From Kiloniella laminariae DSM 19542 (GTDB lineage: Bacteria > Pseudomonadota > Alphaproteobacteria > Kiloniellales > Kiloniellaceae): a DNA stretch of 64,000 nucleotides. The stretch is taken from contig NZ_KB893157.1 of assembly GCF_000374005.1 (NCBI RefSeq), positions 280,502 to 344,501 on the forward strand, given 5' to 3'. This document shows positions 54,729-63,340 of the stretch, piece by piece (position 1 is the stretch's first letter; every line of letters starts with the position of its first letter). Position numbers and translations under genes: made by a program. Below the pieces are notes generated by a model that saw nothing but the letters and a program-made list of their open reading frames with translations, had not been told where the DNA came from and did not search any database.

Positions 54729-54869
54729 ATGAATAAAATTGGCCTGTTTTTGTTAATCCTTCTGCTCGGAGCTTTGCTCGCAGGAGGAATTTTTCTTTTG
54801 ACCTGGGATATCCCGGCACCATCAGCACCGGTGGAAAAGGTCATACCCAATGAACAGCTTGTAAAATAA
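54729..54869 (+). CDS. Small single-pass membrane protein upstream of xerD
   Basis: This 46-codon gene was read directly from the sequence. One hydrophobic helix (about residues 4-24) is followed by a short tail TWDIPAPSAPVEKVIPNEQL. I recall the WDIPAP..PVEKVIP tail as conserved in a small protein that precedes xerD in related alphaproteobacteria. It is therefore treated as a real gene, likely periplasmic-facing. Its stop is one base before the ATG of the 595-residue exported protein, so the two are translated together. No function is known. Confidence 0.72.
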   Translation: MNKIGLFLLILLLGALLAGGIFLLTWDIPAPSAPVEKVIPNEQLVK

Positions 54870-54870
54870 T

Positions 54871-56658
54871 ATGTGTAAAGCCCCCACAAAGTCGTTGCTT
54901 TTAGGTTCGGTTCTGCTTTCCGGGCTGGGCTTGGGAAGCGTTGCTTTTGCGCAAACCCAGCTCCTTGGTGAGCAGCCAACATCGCTGGTTCCCTTGACGC
55001 AACCAACGGCGCCACAGCCAACTCTGGAAGAGTTAATCCCCAGTCAGGCGATTACTTCAGGCGGGGTGCAGATTGACAGCCTGGGCGGGCTTGATTTTGA
55101 TACAGTCGGGACGCTTGATCTCGGGCAGGGCGGGTTTGGCTATGACATGTGGCGGCAAAGCTCGCTTCAGGATGTTTATGCCCTGATTTCCAATATGCCA
55201 GCGCAGTATTCTTCACGAACCGGACACTCTCTGGCAAGAAGACTGTTGCTTTCAAGTGCCGGGCGTCCTCTGGATGACAGGCCATTGAAAAGCGAAGAAG
55301 GGCTGCTTGCACTCAGACTGGAGAAGCTGGCTGCCATGGGGGCCTATGCAGATCTGGATAATCTCCTGCAAAGAGTTCCTGCGCGTTCTGACAATGAAAC
55401 CCAGGCTAAAATCCGGACAGACAGTCTGCTTATGGTCGGAAAGCATGACGAAGCCTGCCAGGTGATTCAGGGAATGGCCGGGAATGGCCAGGACAGTTAC
55501 TGGACCCGGGCGATGGTGTTCTGTCATCTGTTTCGGGGGGCAACAGATCAGGCCTTGCTCGGGATCGACTTGCTGAGGGAAACAGGCACTGCGGAAGATC
55601 CGTTGTTTCGGGAGCTTGCTTTGGCTGGAGCGGGCGTAGAAACCAAGTTCAGTGGTAAAAGCTCTGGAACAGTTCAGCCGCTTCACTGGGCGATGTCCGA
55701 GCTGTCGAAATCTCTTTTGCCAGCTGAACTTGATGCTTTTCTAGATCCGGGAGTCCGCCTGGCCCTTGCAGGCTCTCAACGCTATCCTGCTGATCGTCGT
55801 GTTGCTGCAGCAGAAGCTGCAACCATGAACGGCGAGATGACAGCTGAACAACTTGTCAATCTATACAGTGCCTACGAATTTCCAGTTTCGGAGCTGGACA
55901 GTGTTGTTTCGTCTGAACTGATCCGCGAAGGCACCCAAGCGCGTGCGCTTTTCCTTCAGGCCGCACAGTTGCAAACTGTTCCGGCAGCGCGGGCCGAGAT
56001 TATCAAGGCAGCCCTTGATCATGCTGAAAAAGATGGTTTGGGCCTGCTCATGTCGCGCGTTATTGCTCCCTTGGTCGGGGAAATTCCTCCTTCTGCTGAT
56101 CTGGCCTGGTTTGCTCTTCCTGCAGGCAAGACGCTTTACGTTGCTGGAAACCGCCCCCGGGGTGATGAATGGTTACTTCTGGCGCGTCAGTATATGTTGA
56201 GTGAACCAACGGCTGCTGCAAGCCTGACCGGTCTTTGGCCTTATGCCCGGCTTTCAGGCCTGGAAGGCGGGGATCGTTATGGAACTTTAAAAGGCTGGGC
56301 GTCGGCTCAGGGCGGGACAGGACCAGAAGTCCTCAACCAGCAACTGGTACTGCTGCGCAGCTGTATGCAGGGACTGGGGGAGGATACGCGACTGAGTTGG
56401 GGCGAGCTGGCCTCGCTGGAACTCTCTACGCCAGGACTCGCACCTTCTGCTGCTCTGCTCTATGCCCTGAAAGACGCGCAAAACGGAAATCGTTTGGCAG
56501 AAGTCGTCTTGCTGAGCCTGATTATTCTTGGCGAGGAAGGCCCGGGGGACACCCACAGTCTGGCACTGGGGAATGTTGTCGAGGCCCTTTATTCTGTGGG
56601 GTTGCCTGATGATGCCCGGGCTCTGGCAATTGAAGCTGCAGCGCTGAGCGGTATCTAG
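54871..56658 (+). CDS. Exported protein of unknown function in the xerD operon
   Basis: The 595-residue protein has a signal peptide (SLLLGSVLLSGLGLGSVAFA). A Pro/Thr/Gln-rich linker (about 30-58) follows, with then a mostly helical body with Ala/Leu-rich repeats that looks like a TPR or solenoid protein but lacks an unambiguous repeat consensus. The segment SLQDVYALISNMPAQYSSRTGHSLARRLLL is near residue 95. I recall such a gene before xerD in related genomes but no assigned role. It begins one base after the small membrane-protein gene and ends 26 bases before xerD. Confidence 0.82.
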   Translation: MCKAPTKSLLLGSVLLSGLGLGSVAFAQTQLLGEQPTSLVPLTQPTAPQPTLEELIPSQAITSGGVQIDSLGGLDFDTVGTLDLGQGGFGYDMWRQSSLQDVYALISNMPAQYSSRTGHSLARRLLLSSAGRPLDDRPLKSEEGLLALRLEKLAAMGAYADLDNLLQRVPARSDNETQAKIRTDSLLMVGKHDEACQVIQGMAGNGQDSYWTRAMVFCHLFRGATDQALLGIDLLRETGTAEDPLFRELALAGAGVETKFSGKSSGTVQPLHWAMSELSKSLLPAELDAFLDPGVRLALAGSQRYPADRRVAAAEAATMNGEMTAEQLVNLYSAYEFPVSELDSVVSSELIREGTQARALFLQAAQLQTVPAARAEIIKAALDHAEKDGLGLLMSRVIAPLVGEIPPSADLAWFALPAGKTLYVAGNRPRGDEWLLLARQYMLSEPTAAASLTGLWPYARLSGLEGGDRYGTLKGWASAQGGTGPEVLNQQLVLLRSCMQGLGEDTRLSWGELASLELSTPGLAPSAALLYALKDAQNGNRLAEVVLLSLIILGEEGPGDTHSLALGNVVEALYSVGLPDDARALAIEAAALSGI

Positions 56659-56684
56659 CTCGTGGCAGCGGGGACTGTTGTGTG

Positions 56685-57620
56685 ATGGGAGCTTCTGCAA
56701 GAACAGATAGCTTTCTGGAAATGATGGCTGCTGAGCGCGGCGCCAGCCTCAACACACTGCAAGCCTATGGCCGGGATCTGGAGCGTTTCAGTGATTTCCT
56801 GCGCAGCAAGGGAGACGCGCCTGACAGTTGTCAGCCCGATCTGATCCGGGACTATCTTGAAGACCTGCTTCTGGAAGGATTGTCAGCCAGAACCCAGGCC
56901 CGGCATCTGTCCTGTCTTAAACAATATTTTCTGTTTTTGATGGGGGAAGGCCTTCGCGCTGATAATCCTGTTGCGGGTATTGATGCGCCGAGAACGACCA
57001 AGGCTCTGCCCAAAATTCTTTCTGTTGCAGATGTGGATGCTCTTCTTGTCAAGGCCCGGGCTGGACAGGGGAAAGAGGCCCTACGCTTGCTGGCGTTGGT
57101 CGAGTTGCTCTATGCAACGGGCATGCGGGTCAGCGAACTGGTGTCGCTTAAAATTTCCCAGACCCAGCGCGATCCCCGTATCCTGACTGTTCGGGGGAAG
57201 GGCAACAAGGAGCGGCTGGTGCCTCTCAGTGCTGCGGCCCGTGAGGCGCTGGAGGAATATCTGTTACTCAGACCTGCTTTTCTTTCTCCAAAAGAGGCAC
57301 AACCAGGTAATGATCCGGGCTGGCTTTTCCCTTCCCGCGGCGCCAGCGGGTACCTGACCCGTCACCGTGTGGGGCAACTGTTGAAAGATCTGGCGGTGGC
57401 CAGCAGCGTTGACCCTGCAAAAATATCTCCCCACGTTTTGCGTCATGCTTTTGCAACGCACCTACTGGACAATGGTGCTGATCTGCGATCAGTCCAGAAG
57501 ATGCTGGGGCATTCCGATATCTCGACAACCCAGATCTACACTCACGTATTGCAAGAGCGGTTGCAACGTCTTGTGCAGGACCATCACCCCTTGTCGTCCA
57601 AGCTGAATAAGCCTTCCTGA
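56685..57620 (+). CDS. xerD: Tyrosine recombinase XerD
   Basis: The roughly 311-residue site-specific recombinase resolves chromosome dimers at dif with XerC. It has a SAM-like N-terminal domain (FLEMMAAERGASLNTLQAYG) and a catalytic domain with Arg in ATGMRVSELVSL (about 147), HVLRHAFATHLL (about 249-252), LGHSDISTTQIYTHV (nucleophile Tyr about 284). No mobile-element genes flank it, so it is the housekeeping enzyme rather than an integrase. A GTG one codon earlier is an alternative start. XerC versus XerD is assigned by context. Confidence 0.93.
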   Translation: MGASARTDSFLEMMAAERGASLNTLQAYGRDLERFSDFLRSKGDAPDSCQPDLIRDYLEDLLLEGLSARTQARHLSCLKQYFLFLMGEGLRADNPVAGIDAPRTTKALPKILSVADVDALLVKARAGQGKEALRLLALVELLYATGMRVSELVSLKISQTQRDPRILTVRGKGNKERLVPLSAAAREALEEYLLLRPAFLSPKEAQPGNDPGWLFPSRGASGYLTRHRVGQLLKDLAVASSVDPAKISPHVLRHAFATHLLDNGADLRSVQKMLGHSDISTTQIYTHVLQERLQRLVQDHHPLSSKLNKPS

Positions 57621-57898
57621 TTTTTTGTATCCTGGTCGTTTCTGGGATGTCCCGGGTCTTGTCGGGAATATGTGAAACCGCGTCACGATACCTTGAACGC
57701 AGCTTGCGGGAGAGGAGAGTTGACAGATCGACGGACTCGGGACAGAGTTTATGCTGCATAGCACAATAAAGGGAATTTCCTCCTGTTGCCCTTGTCATTG
57801 CGGTCAGAGCATCGGGAGATTCCTGTAAATAAAATGGCGTTCGACCATATTTCAGGCCTGGATCTGACGCCAAAAAAACAAAGAACAAGGAGCGTCCC

Positions 57899-58882
57899 AT
57901 GAGTTTTACCATTCCTGAAGAAGCAACACCTCGCCTTAACCGTAGTGAACTGGCTGTTCCCGGCAGCAACCCGGCTCTTTTTGAGAAAGCTGCGGCTTCC
58001 AATGCCGATGTGGTTTTTCTGGACCTTGAAGATGCGGTAGCGCCCGATGACAAGGAACAGGCCCGCAAGAATGTGATTGAGGCGATCAACGATATTGACT
58101 GGGGCAGGAAAACCCTTTCCGTTCGGATCAACGGTCTGGACACGCATTATATGTACCGCGATGTGGTGGACGTCCTTGAGCAGGCGGGCGAGCGTCTTGA
58201 TCTAATCATGATTCCAAAAGTAGGCACAGCTTCTGATATCTATGCCATCGATATGCTGTGCACCCAGATTGAAGCGGCAAAGGGGCGTAAAAAGCGGATC
58301 GGTTTTGAGATGATTATCGAGACCGCACTGGGGATGCAGAATATTCACGAAATTGCTGCTGCTTCCAAACGGAACGAAAGCTTGCATTTCGGAGTGGCTG
58401 ACTACGCCGCCTATACCAAGGCCCGAACCACGGGTATTGGCGGACCAAACCCGATGTATGGTGTGTTGACTGATGTGGATGGTGACAATCCGCGAGATTT
58501 CCACTGGGGTGACATGTGGCACTATGCTGTGGCCCGGATGGTAGTTGCTGCCCGTGCAAATGGATTGCGTCCGATTGATGGCCCTTTTGGTGATTTCTCT
58601 GACCCTGAAGGCTTCAAGGCACAGGCCTATCGTTCGGCTATTCTTGGCTGCGAAGGAAAGTGGGCGATCCACCCAAGCCAGATTGATATGGCAAACGAGG
58701 TGAATGGTCCCTCGGAAGCAGAAATTACCCGGGCCAAGCGTATTCTGGCCGCGATGGAGCAGGCCCAGCGTGAAGGCAAGGGAGCTGTTTCACTCGACGG
58801 ACGCCTGATTGACATTGCCTCGATCCGCCAGGCGACTGTTATGGTTGATAAGGCAGCCGCTATCGCTGCAGCTGAAGGCTAA
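57899..58882 (+). CDS. mcl1: L-malyl-CoA/beta-methylmalyl-CoA lyase
   Basis: The 327-residue HpcH/HpaI-CitE family enzyme cleaves malyl-CoA or beta-methylmalyl-CoA to glyoxylate plus acetyl- or propionyl-CoA, as in the ethylmalonyl-CoA pathway. NRSELAVPGSNPALFEKAA, DVVFLDLEDAVAPDDKEQAR, SVRINGLDTHYMYRDVVD and GKWAIHPSQIDMANEV match Rhodobacter Mcl1 over the whole length. A malyl-CoA thioesterase (Mcl2) is a less likely paralogue. The start has AAGGAG six bases upstream, and a strong terminator follows. It complements the methylmalonyl-CoA mutase in this window. Confidence 0.88.
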   Translation: MSFTIPEEATPRLNRSELAVPGSNPALFEKAAASNADVVFLDLEDAVAPDDKEQARKNVIEAINDIDWGRKTLSVRINGLDTHYMYRDVVDVLEQAGERLDLIMIPKVGTASDIYAIDMLCTQIEAAKGRKKRIGFEMIIETALGMQNIHEIAAASKRNESLHFGVADYAAYTKARTTGIGGPNPMYGVLTDVDGDNPRDFHWGDMWHYAVARMVVAARANGLRPIDGPFGDFSDPEGFKAQAYRSAILGCEGKWAIHPSQIDMANEVNGPSEAEITRAKRILAAMEQAQREGKGAVSLDGRLIDIASIRQATVMVDKAAAIAAAEG

Positions 58883-58902
58883 GTGTTGTTAAGGTAACCA
58901 CG

Positions 58903-58944
58903 GGAAAAAGGCGGTGGTTTTCACAAAAACCACCGCCTTTTTCC
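58903..58944 (+). terminator. Rho-independent terminator
   Basis: A 19-base perfect stem with a CACA loop, with A tract then T tract (CCTTTTTCC), lies 20 bases after the malyl-CoA lyase gene. Confidence 0.92.
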
Positions 58945-59047
58945 ATTTTGGATCAAACTGCTGTCTGACGTGAATCTGGCCTTTCACAGCTAGAGCTGTC
59001 ACACTATATATATTGACTGAATTTCACTTTGTGATAGACAACGCTTC

Positions 59048-60004
59048 ATGCAGAACTTTCTTGACTTTGAAAAACCTATCGCTGAACTCGCTGGTAAAAT
59101 CGAAGGCCTCAGGCATCTTGATGACCAGAGTAGCGATGTTAATATTGCGGATGAAGTTTCCAAGCTGGAAGCAAAGGCTGACAAGCTGTTGCGCCAGACC
59201 TATGCGAAACTGAGTTCCTGGCAAAAAACCCAGGTTGCGCGGCATCCGGACCGTCCCCATTGCAAAGATTATATCAGTCAGCTTATAGAAGATTTTACGC
59301 CTCTGGCGGGTGATCGGAACTTTGCTGAAGACTATGCGATTATTGGGGGACTGGGACGCTTTCGTGGCCATTCCGTTGTTGTGATCGGCCAGGAAAAAGG
59401 TGCTGACATGCACAGCCGGGTCAAACACAACTTTGGCATGGCCCGCCCGGAAGGCTATCGTAAAGCCCAGCGTTTGATGGACATGGCAGATCGTTTCAAT
59501 CTGCCGGTTATCACGCTTGTGGACACGGCGGGGGCCTATCCCGGTGTGGGTGCTGAAGAACGTGGTCAGTCAGAAGCGATTGCCCGCAGCATCGAGAAAT
59601 GCCTTGGCATCAAGGTACCGCTGATTTCTGCTGTGATTGGCGAAGGTGGCTCTGGTGGGGCTATTGCACTAGCGACTGCTAACGCCGTGCTGATGCTGGA
59701 GCATTCCATTTATTCGGTAATTTCTCCGGAAGGCTGTGCATCCATTCTCTGGCGTTCCGGCGACCAGGCCAAGGAAGCAGCAGAGGCTTTGAAGCTTACT
59801 GCTCAGGATCTTGAAAAGCTGGAAGTGATCGACGAAATTATTCCAGAACCTCTGGGTGGCGCCCATCGCGCCAAGCAAACCTGTATCAAGGCGCTGGGCG
59901 ATAGCATTGAGCGTCATCTCAAAGAACTGCTGAAACTCAATGGTGCCGAGTTGCGTCAAAAGCGACGGGACAAATTTCTTGAGATGGGGCAGAAGGGGCT
60001 TTAG
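59048..60004 (+). CDS. accA: Acetyl-CoA carboxylase carboxyltransferase subunit alpha
   Basis: The 318-residue cytoplasmic subunit pairs with AccD to transfer the carboxyl group from biotin to acetyl-CoA, starting fatty-acid synthesis. The N-terminal [18 protein letters not shown] and the central [16 protein letters not shown] text ([19 protein letters not shown]), [35 protein letters not shown] and [10 protein letters not shown] are diagnostic. The zinc domain is in AccD, not here. It ends at a bidirectional terminator shared with the molybdopterin gene. Confidence 0.97.
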   Translation: MQNFLDFEKPIAELAGKIEGLRHLDDQSSDVNIADEVSKLEAKADKLLRQTYAKLSSWQKTQVARHPDRPHCKDYISQLIEDFTPLAGDRNFAEDYAIIGGLGRFRGHSVVVIGQEKGADMHSRVKHNFGMARPEGYRKAQRLMDMADRFNLPVITLVDTAGAYPGVGAEERGQSEAIARSIEKCLGIKVPLISAVIGEGGSGGAIALATANAVLMLEHSIYSVISPEGCASILWRSGDQAKEAAEALKLTAQDLEKLEVIDEIIPEPLGGAHRAKQTCIKALGDSIERHLKELLKLNGAELRQKRRDKFLEMGQKGL

Positions 60005-60028
60005 GCCAGCTTCGTTCCGGATGATATC

Positions 60029-60058
60029 AAAAAGGGCAGCGTTAACGCTGCCCTTTTT
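60029..60058. terminator. Bidirectional terminator after accA
   Basis: AAAAAGGGCAGCG, TTAA, CGCTGCCCTTTTT forms a 13-base perfect stem with A and T tracts, between two convergent genes. Confidence 0.93.
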
Positions 60059-60075
60059 GCGGTTTGGGTTTTACC

Positions 60076-62124
60076 CTATAGCCGGGTGATATCGACAAAG
60101 GTGTCGTTGTAGCAGGCCCCCTCCATAATATCGGCTTTCAGTTCCGAGGTAATCAGGGCATTGACGGTCTGCCCTGTAGAGCTTGTTGCCAGCCAGGTTC
60201 CCTTTGGAGAGTAGAAAACGCCGGGTTTGACTTTGTCACTTACAGAAGCCACGAGGGTGACTTTGCCGAGTTCGTTAGAAATCCGGACAGTATCGCCGCT
60301 ATTGATCTGATATTTTATTGCATCATCGGGATGAATTTCGAGTTCTTCAGGGCCACTTGATTCGGAATGCCCGCCAAAGGTGCTGTTGGTCCTTTTGTTG
60401 GAGGAGGGCGTGATCAGGTTATAGGGATAGCGCGATGGAACCGCTTCATAGCGGGGCAGGCCGTAGCCGAATTTACATTCAAGTTCCTCAGAGAAAAATT
60501 CAATTTTCCCCGAAGTTGTCGCCGGAAAAACATTCTTGCACATCACCAGTTCCCGGTCATTTGCAGAGGTCATCGCCAGAGAGCGTTCAAGAGGGATCTG
60601 GCTAGGGCGAATCCCCTGCATGCGGGGGTCTTCGGGGTCATAGGCGTCATCCATCAGGCCGAGATCATCGGTTTTGAAAAGCGGGTCATCAAAACCAAAT
60701 TTTGCAGCTAGCCTGCGGAAAATTTCCGTGTTGGGCAAAGCTTCGCCGACTGGGGGGATAACGGCTTCTGCTCTTTGCAGATGGGTCTGTCCGTAAGCGG
60801 CATAGATATCCGGACATTCAAAGTGACTGGCTGCGGGCAGGATAACATCGGCATAGGCCATGCTGTCATTCATTTCCAGATCACAGCCGACAATAAAGAG
60901 ATCTTCGCGTTCCAGGGCACGGCGCATCCGGTTTTGATCCGGGTGGGTGCAAAGAGGATTGTGGTTATAGATGAACAGGGCCTTGATCGGGGGGCTGAGG
61001 CTGTCGTCGAGAATGTGTTTTGCTACATCCACAATATTCAGCATCCGGGTCCCTTCAGGGGCAAGATCCGGCCGACGAAGTTTGTTTCCTGTGCCGGGAA
61101 AAGAAAGGCCTTGCTTGGCGATTACCCCGGCGCCGGGGCGGCCGATATTGCCACTGAGTACCTGGAGCGCCATAGCAGCACGGATTGAAGAGCCACCACT
61201 ATGGCCGCGCTCTGCCCCGTTGCCAAAGGACAGTGCCACATTTTTTGCTTTGGCATAGTAGCCGAGGAATAGCTCGATCTCTTCCAGAGGTATCGCACAG
61301 ATTCTTGCCGCATCTGCCAGCGAGTATTGCCGGGCAGACTTCAGGTACTGCTCTGCACCCGTGGTCCATTGTTGAAGAAAATCAAGCGCGAGGGCATTTC
61401 TGCGTTCCAGTTCGGCAGCCAACGCCAGGAAAAGGACGACATCGGTACCGGGTTTTATCTGAATATAGAGATCTGCCTGTTCCGCAATCTTGACCTTTTT
61501 GGGGTCAATCACGATAAGTTTGGCGCCATTACGGCGGGCAGACTTGATCACCCGGGCAAGATGCAGGTTGGAGACGGTTACGTTATTGCTGGCTACAATT
61601 ACCAGATCTGATTTGGTGGCCTGTTCTGGCTCCATGCCCGGTGCGTTGCCAAAAAGGCTGGTATAGGCCATGCCTCTTACGGCACCGCAGAGAGGCCCGC
61701 GATCGAGTTGGGTGGCTCCGAGTTTATGAAAAAAACGGAAATCCATCGAGCCGCCTGCCAGTTGTCCATGTGGACCAGCATAGTTAAAAGGTAAAACCGA
61801 TTCCGGGCCATGCTTTTCAATCGCCTGCTTCAGACCTGTATGAACTCGGTCAAGTGCTTCCGCCCAGCTGATCTGTTGGTACTGGAAAGAACCGCGGGGA
61901 CCCGTGCGTAATAGCGGTGTACGCAGTCGGCGGGAACCGTGGATAAAGTCCGGGTAATAGCTCGAAACTTTTTTGCAAATTGCGCCCGCAGTGTAGGGGT
62001 TGGCATGGGAACCTCGTACTTCCTTGATTTCCAGGCCATCAGTGAGCACGGACAGGCTGCAGGTATCAGGGCAATCAAGGGGGCAGACACTGGCTTTGGT
62101 CTGAAGGGTTTGGTGGGCGGGCAT
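60076..62124 (-). CDS. Molybdopterin oxidoreductase (DMSO reductase family)
   Basis: The 682-residue enzyme has a Fe4S4 ligand set CPLDCPDTC (Cys14, 18, 22) and Cys50, then molybdopterin-binding domains and a C-terminal molydopterin dinucleotide-binding domain (SSNKRTNSTFGGHS, then SGDTVRISNELG). GPLCGAVRG (Cys146) may supply the molybdenum ligand. No Tat signal is visible, so it is probably cytoplasmic, as with formate dehydrogenase- or BisC/assimilatory-like enzymes. The ATG at 62124 has CAGGAG six bases upstream; a frame back to 62199 is rejected. No partner subunits flank it. The substrate is unknown. Confidence 0.9.
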   Translation of the reverse strand: MPAHQTLQTKASVCPLDCPDTCSLSVLTDGLEIKEVRGSHANPYTAGAICKKVSSYYPDFIHGSRRLRTPLLRTGPRGSFQYQQISWAEALDRVHTGLKQAIEKHGPESVLPFNYAGPHGQLAGGSMDFRFFHKLGATQLDRGPLCGAVRGMAYTSLFGNAPGMEPEQATKSDLVIVASNNVTVSNLHLARVIKSARRNGAKLIVIDPKKVKIAEQADLYIQIKPGTDVVLFLALAAELERRNALALDFLQQWTTGAEQYLKSARQYSLADAARICAIPLEEIELFLGYYAKAKNVALSFGNGAERGHSGGSSIRAAMALQVLSGNIGRPGAGVIAKQGLSFPGTGNKLRRPDLAPEGTRMLNIVDVAKHILDDSLSPPIKALFIYNHNPLCTHPDQNRMRRALEREDLFIVGCDLEMNDSMAYADVILPAASHFECPDIYAAYGQTHLQRAEAVIPPVGEALPNTEIFRRLAAKFGFDDPLFKTDDLGLMDDAYDPEDPRMQGIRPSQIPLERSLAMTSANDRELVMCKNVFPATTSGKIEFFSEELECKFGYGLPRYEAVPSRYPYNLITPSSNKRTNSTFGGHSESSGPEELEIHPDDAIKYQINSGDTVRISNELGKVTLVASVSDKVKPGVFYSPKGTWLATSSTGQTVNALITSELKADIMEGACYNDTFVDITRL

Positions 62125-62243
62125 TGGGGGCTCCTGCGCGGGCAATTTTCTATCTGGCAAATATTCTGGTTTTGAGCGACTGGATTGTGAGCTATTCATA
62201 ACAAATCCAGCATAGGGCCAATTGGCCCTGATCCTAGGTCCGG

Positions 62244-63167
62244 TTACGGATATCGGATGGAGCCATTTATCGGGAGTTCCGGGCTGCCGAGAAGGGTCAA
62301 CAGAGTCTGTGTCAATGCCTGGGTCAGATCAGGCCGTTGGCCACGATGCTTTTCAACCAGAGAAACTGTCCGGGTTGCGACAGGTTTGCCAAAGGGAACA
62401 GCCAGCAGGTCACTGCCAGAATCCAGCCCGCTTTCTGGAATGATGGCAGCACCCAGCCCCTTTGCCACCATCCGCTGGATGGCATCGAGGGAATCAAGTT
62501 CCATCACTTCTCTCAGATTGGCTCCCCGACTGCGCAGGTTTTGCTCGATTACCCTGCCGACCCCGGTCAGATGATTGAAGCGGACAAAGGGCAGGTGGTT
62601 GAGCAGATCAATATCGCCATCTTCTCCCTCAGAGACCTTTTGGTTCTCTTCTGTGTTGCGGGCAACAACAACCAGCCTTTCCCGGCGCAGGACAGTGGCC
62701 TTCAGGGCTTCATCCAATCGTTGGGCCTGGGTGATGATAATGCAGTCCAGCTTGCCGTTGAGCAATTCTCTGGTCAGCTCGGTACTCAGACCGCTTTCCA
62801 GACGGATCTGCAGCCGGGGGTGACGCTGCCCCAACTGTGCCAGTGCTTCGGGCAGGAAAGAAGCCGTTGCACTGGGAATGGCTCCTAGTCTGAGCAGGCC
62901 GGAGAGATCCTCTTCCCGGGAACCGGCTTCTGACAGGCTTTCGTACAGTGCAAGAATCTCCCGCGCTTTTGGCAGAAGACGTTTGCCTGCCTGACTGAGG
63001 TCGGGCGGGCGACGGCTGCGATCAAAAAGCTGGGATTGCAGTTCTTCTTCAAAGGCTTTCATCTGCATGCTGACTGCAGAATGCGTTAGTCCCAGACGCT
63101 CGGCTGCGGCTTGAAAACTGCCGGTTTCTGCAATAGCCAGCAAGGTCCTGAGATGACGGATACCCAT
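62244..63167 (-). CDS. LysR family transcriptional regulator
   Basis: The 307-residue protein has an N-terminal winged helix (LAIAETGSFQAAAERLGLTHSAVS and LFDRSRRPPDLSQAGKRLL) and a C-terminal periplasmic-binding-like effector domain (LRLGAIPSATASFLPEALAQ). The ATG at 63167 starts exactly at the helix; a frame to 63326 is rejected. It is divergent from the acyl-CoA dehydrogenase and 119 bases upstream of the molybdopterin oxidoreductase on its own strand. By the usual LysR logic it may regulate either. The ligand is unknown. Confidence 0.93.
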   Translation of the reverse strand: MGIRHLRTLLAIAETGSFQAAAERLGLTHSAVSMQMKAFEEELQSQLFDRSRRPPDLSQAGKRLLPKAREILALYESLSEAGSREEDLSGLLRLGAIPSATASFLPEALAQLGQRHPRLQIRLESGLSTELTRELLNGKLDCIIITQAQRLDEALKATVLRRERLVVVARNTEENQKVSEGEDGDIDLLNHLPFVRFNHLTGVGRVIEQNLRSRGANLREVMELDSLDAIQRMVAKGLGAAIIPESGLDSGSDLLAVPFGKPVATRTVSLVEKHRGQRPDLTQALTQTLLTLLGSPELPINGSIRYP

Positions 63168-63340
63168 GATGATTCCAAATAACATCAAAATTATTGAAGA
63201 AACATGTAATATTAATTCGTTTGATTTGAAGAAAGCAAGTGAAGGATACTGGACAGTAGAAAAAGGAAGGTAAGCGGGTCTTTCCCGAGGGATAAGGAGA
63301 TCGCTCACCTGACATGTACCAGACATGCAGGAGTTCTCGT

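Noticed and set aside
57751..57828. 25-codon ORF containing CCPCHCG
   Set aside because: The Cys cluster is eye-catching, but there is no ribosome site and nothing suggests conservation.
57268..58143. 291-codon minus-strand frame spanning the xerD end and the malyl-CoA lyase start
   Set aside because: It crosses two well-supported genes on the other strand and has no recognisable domain or ribosome site.
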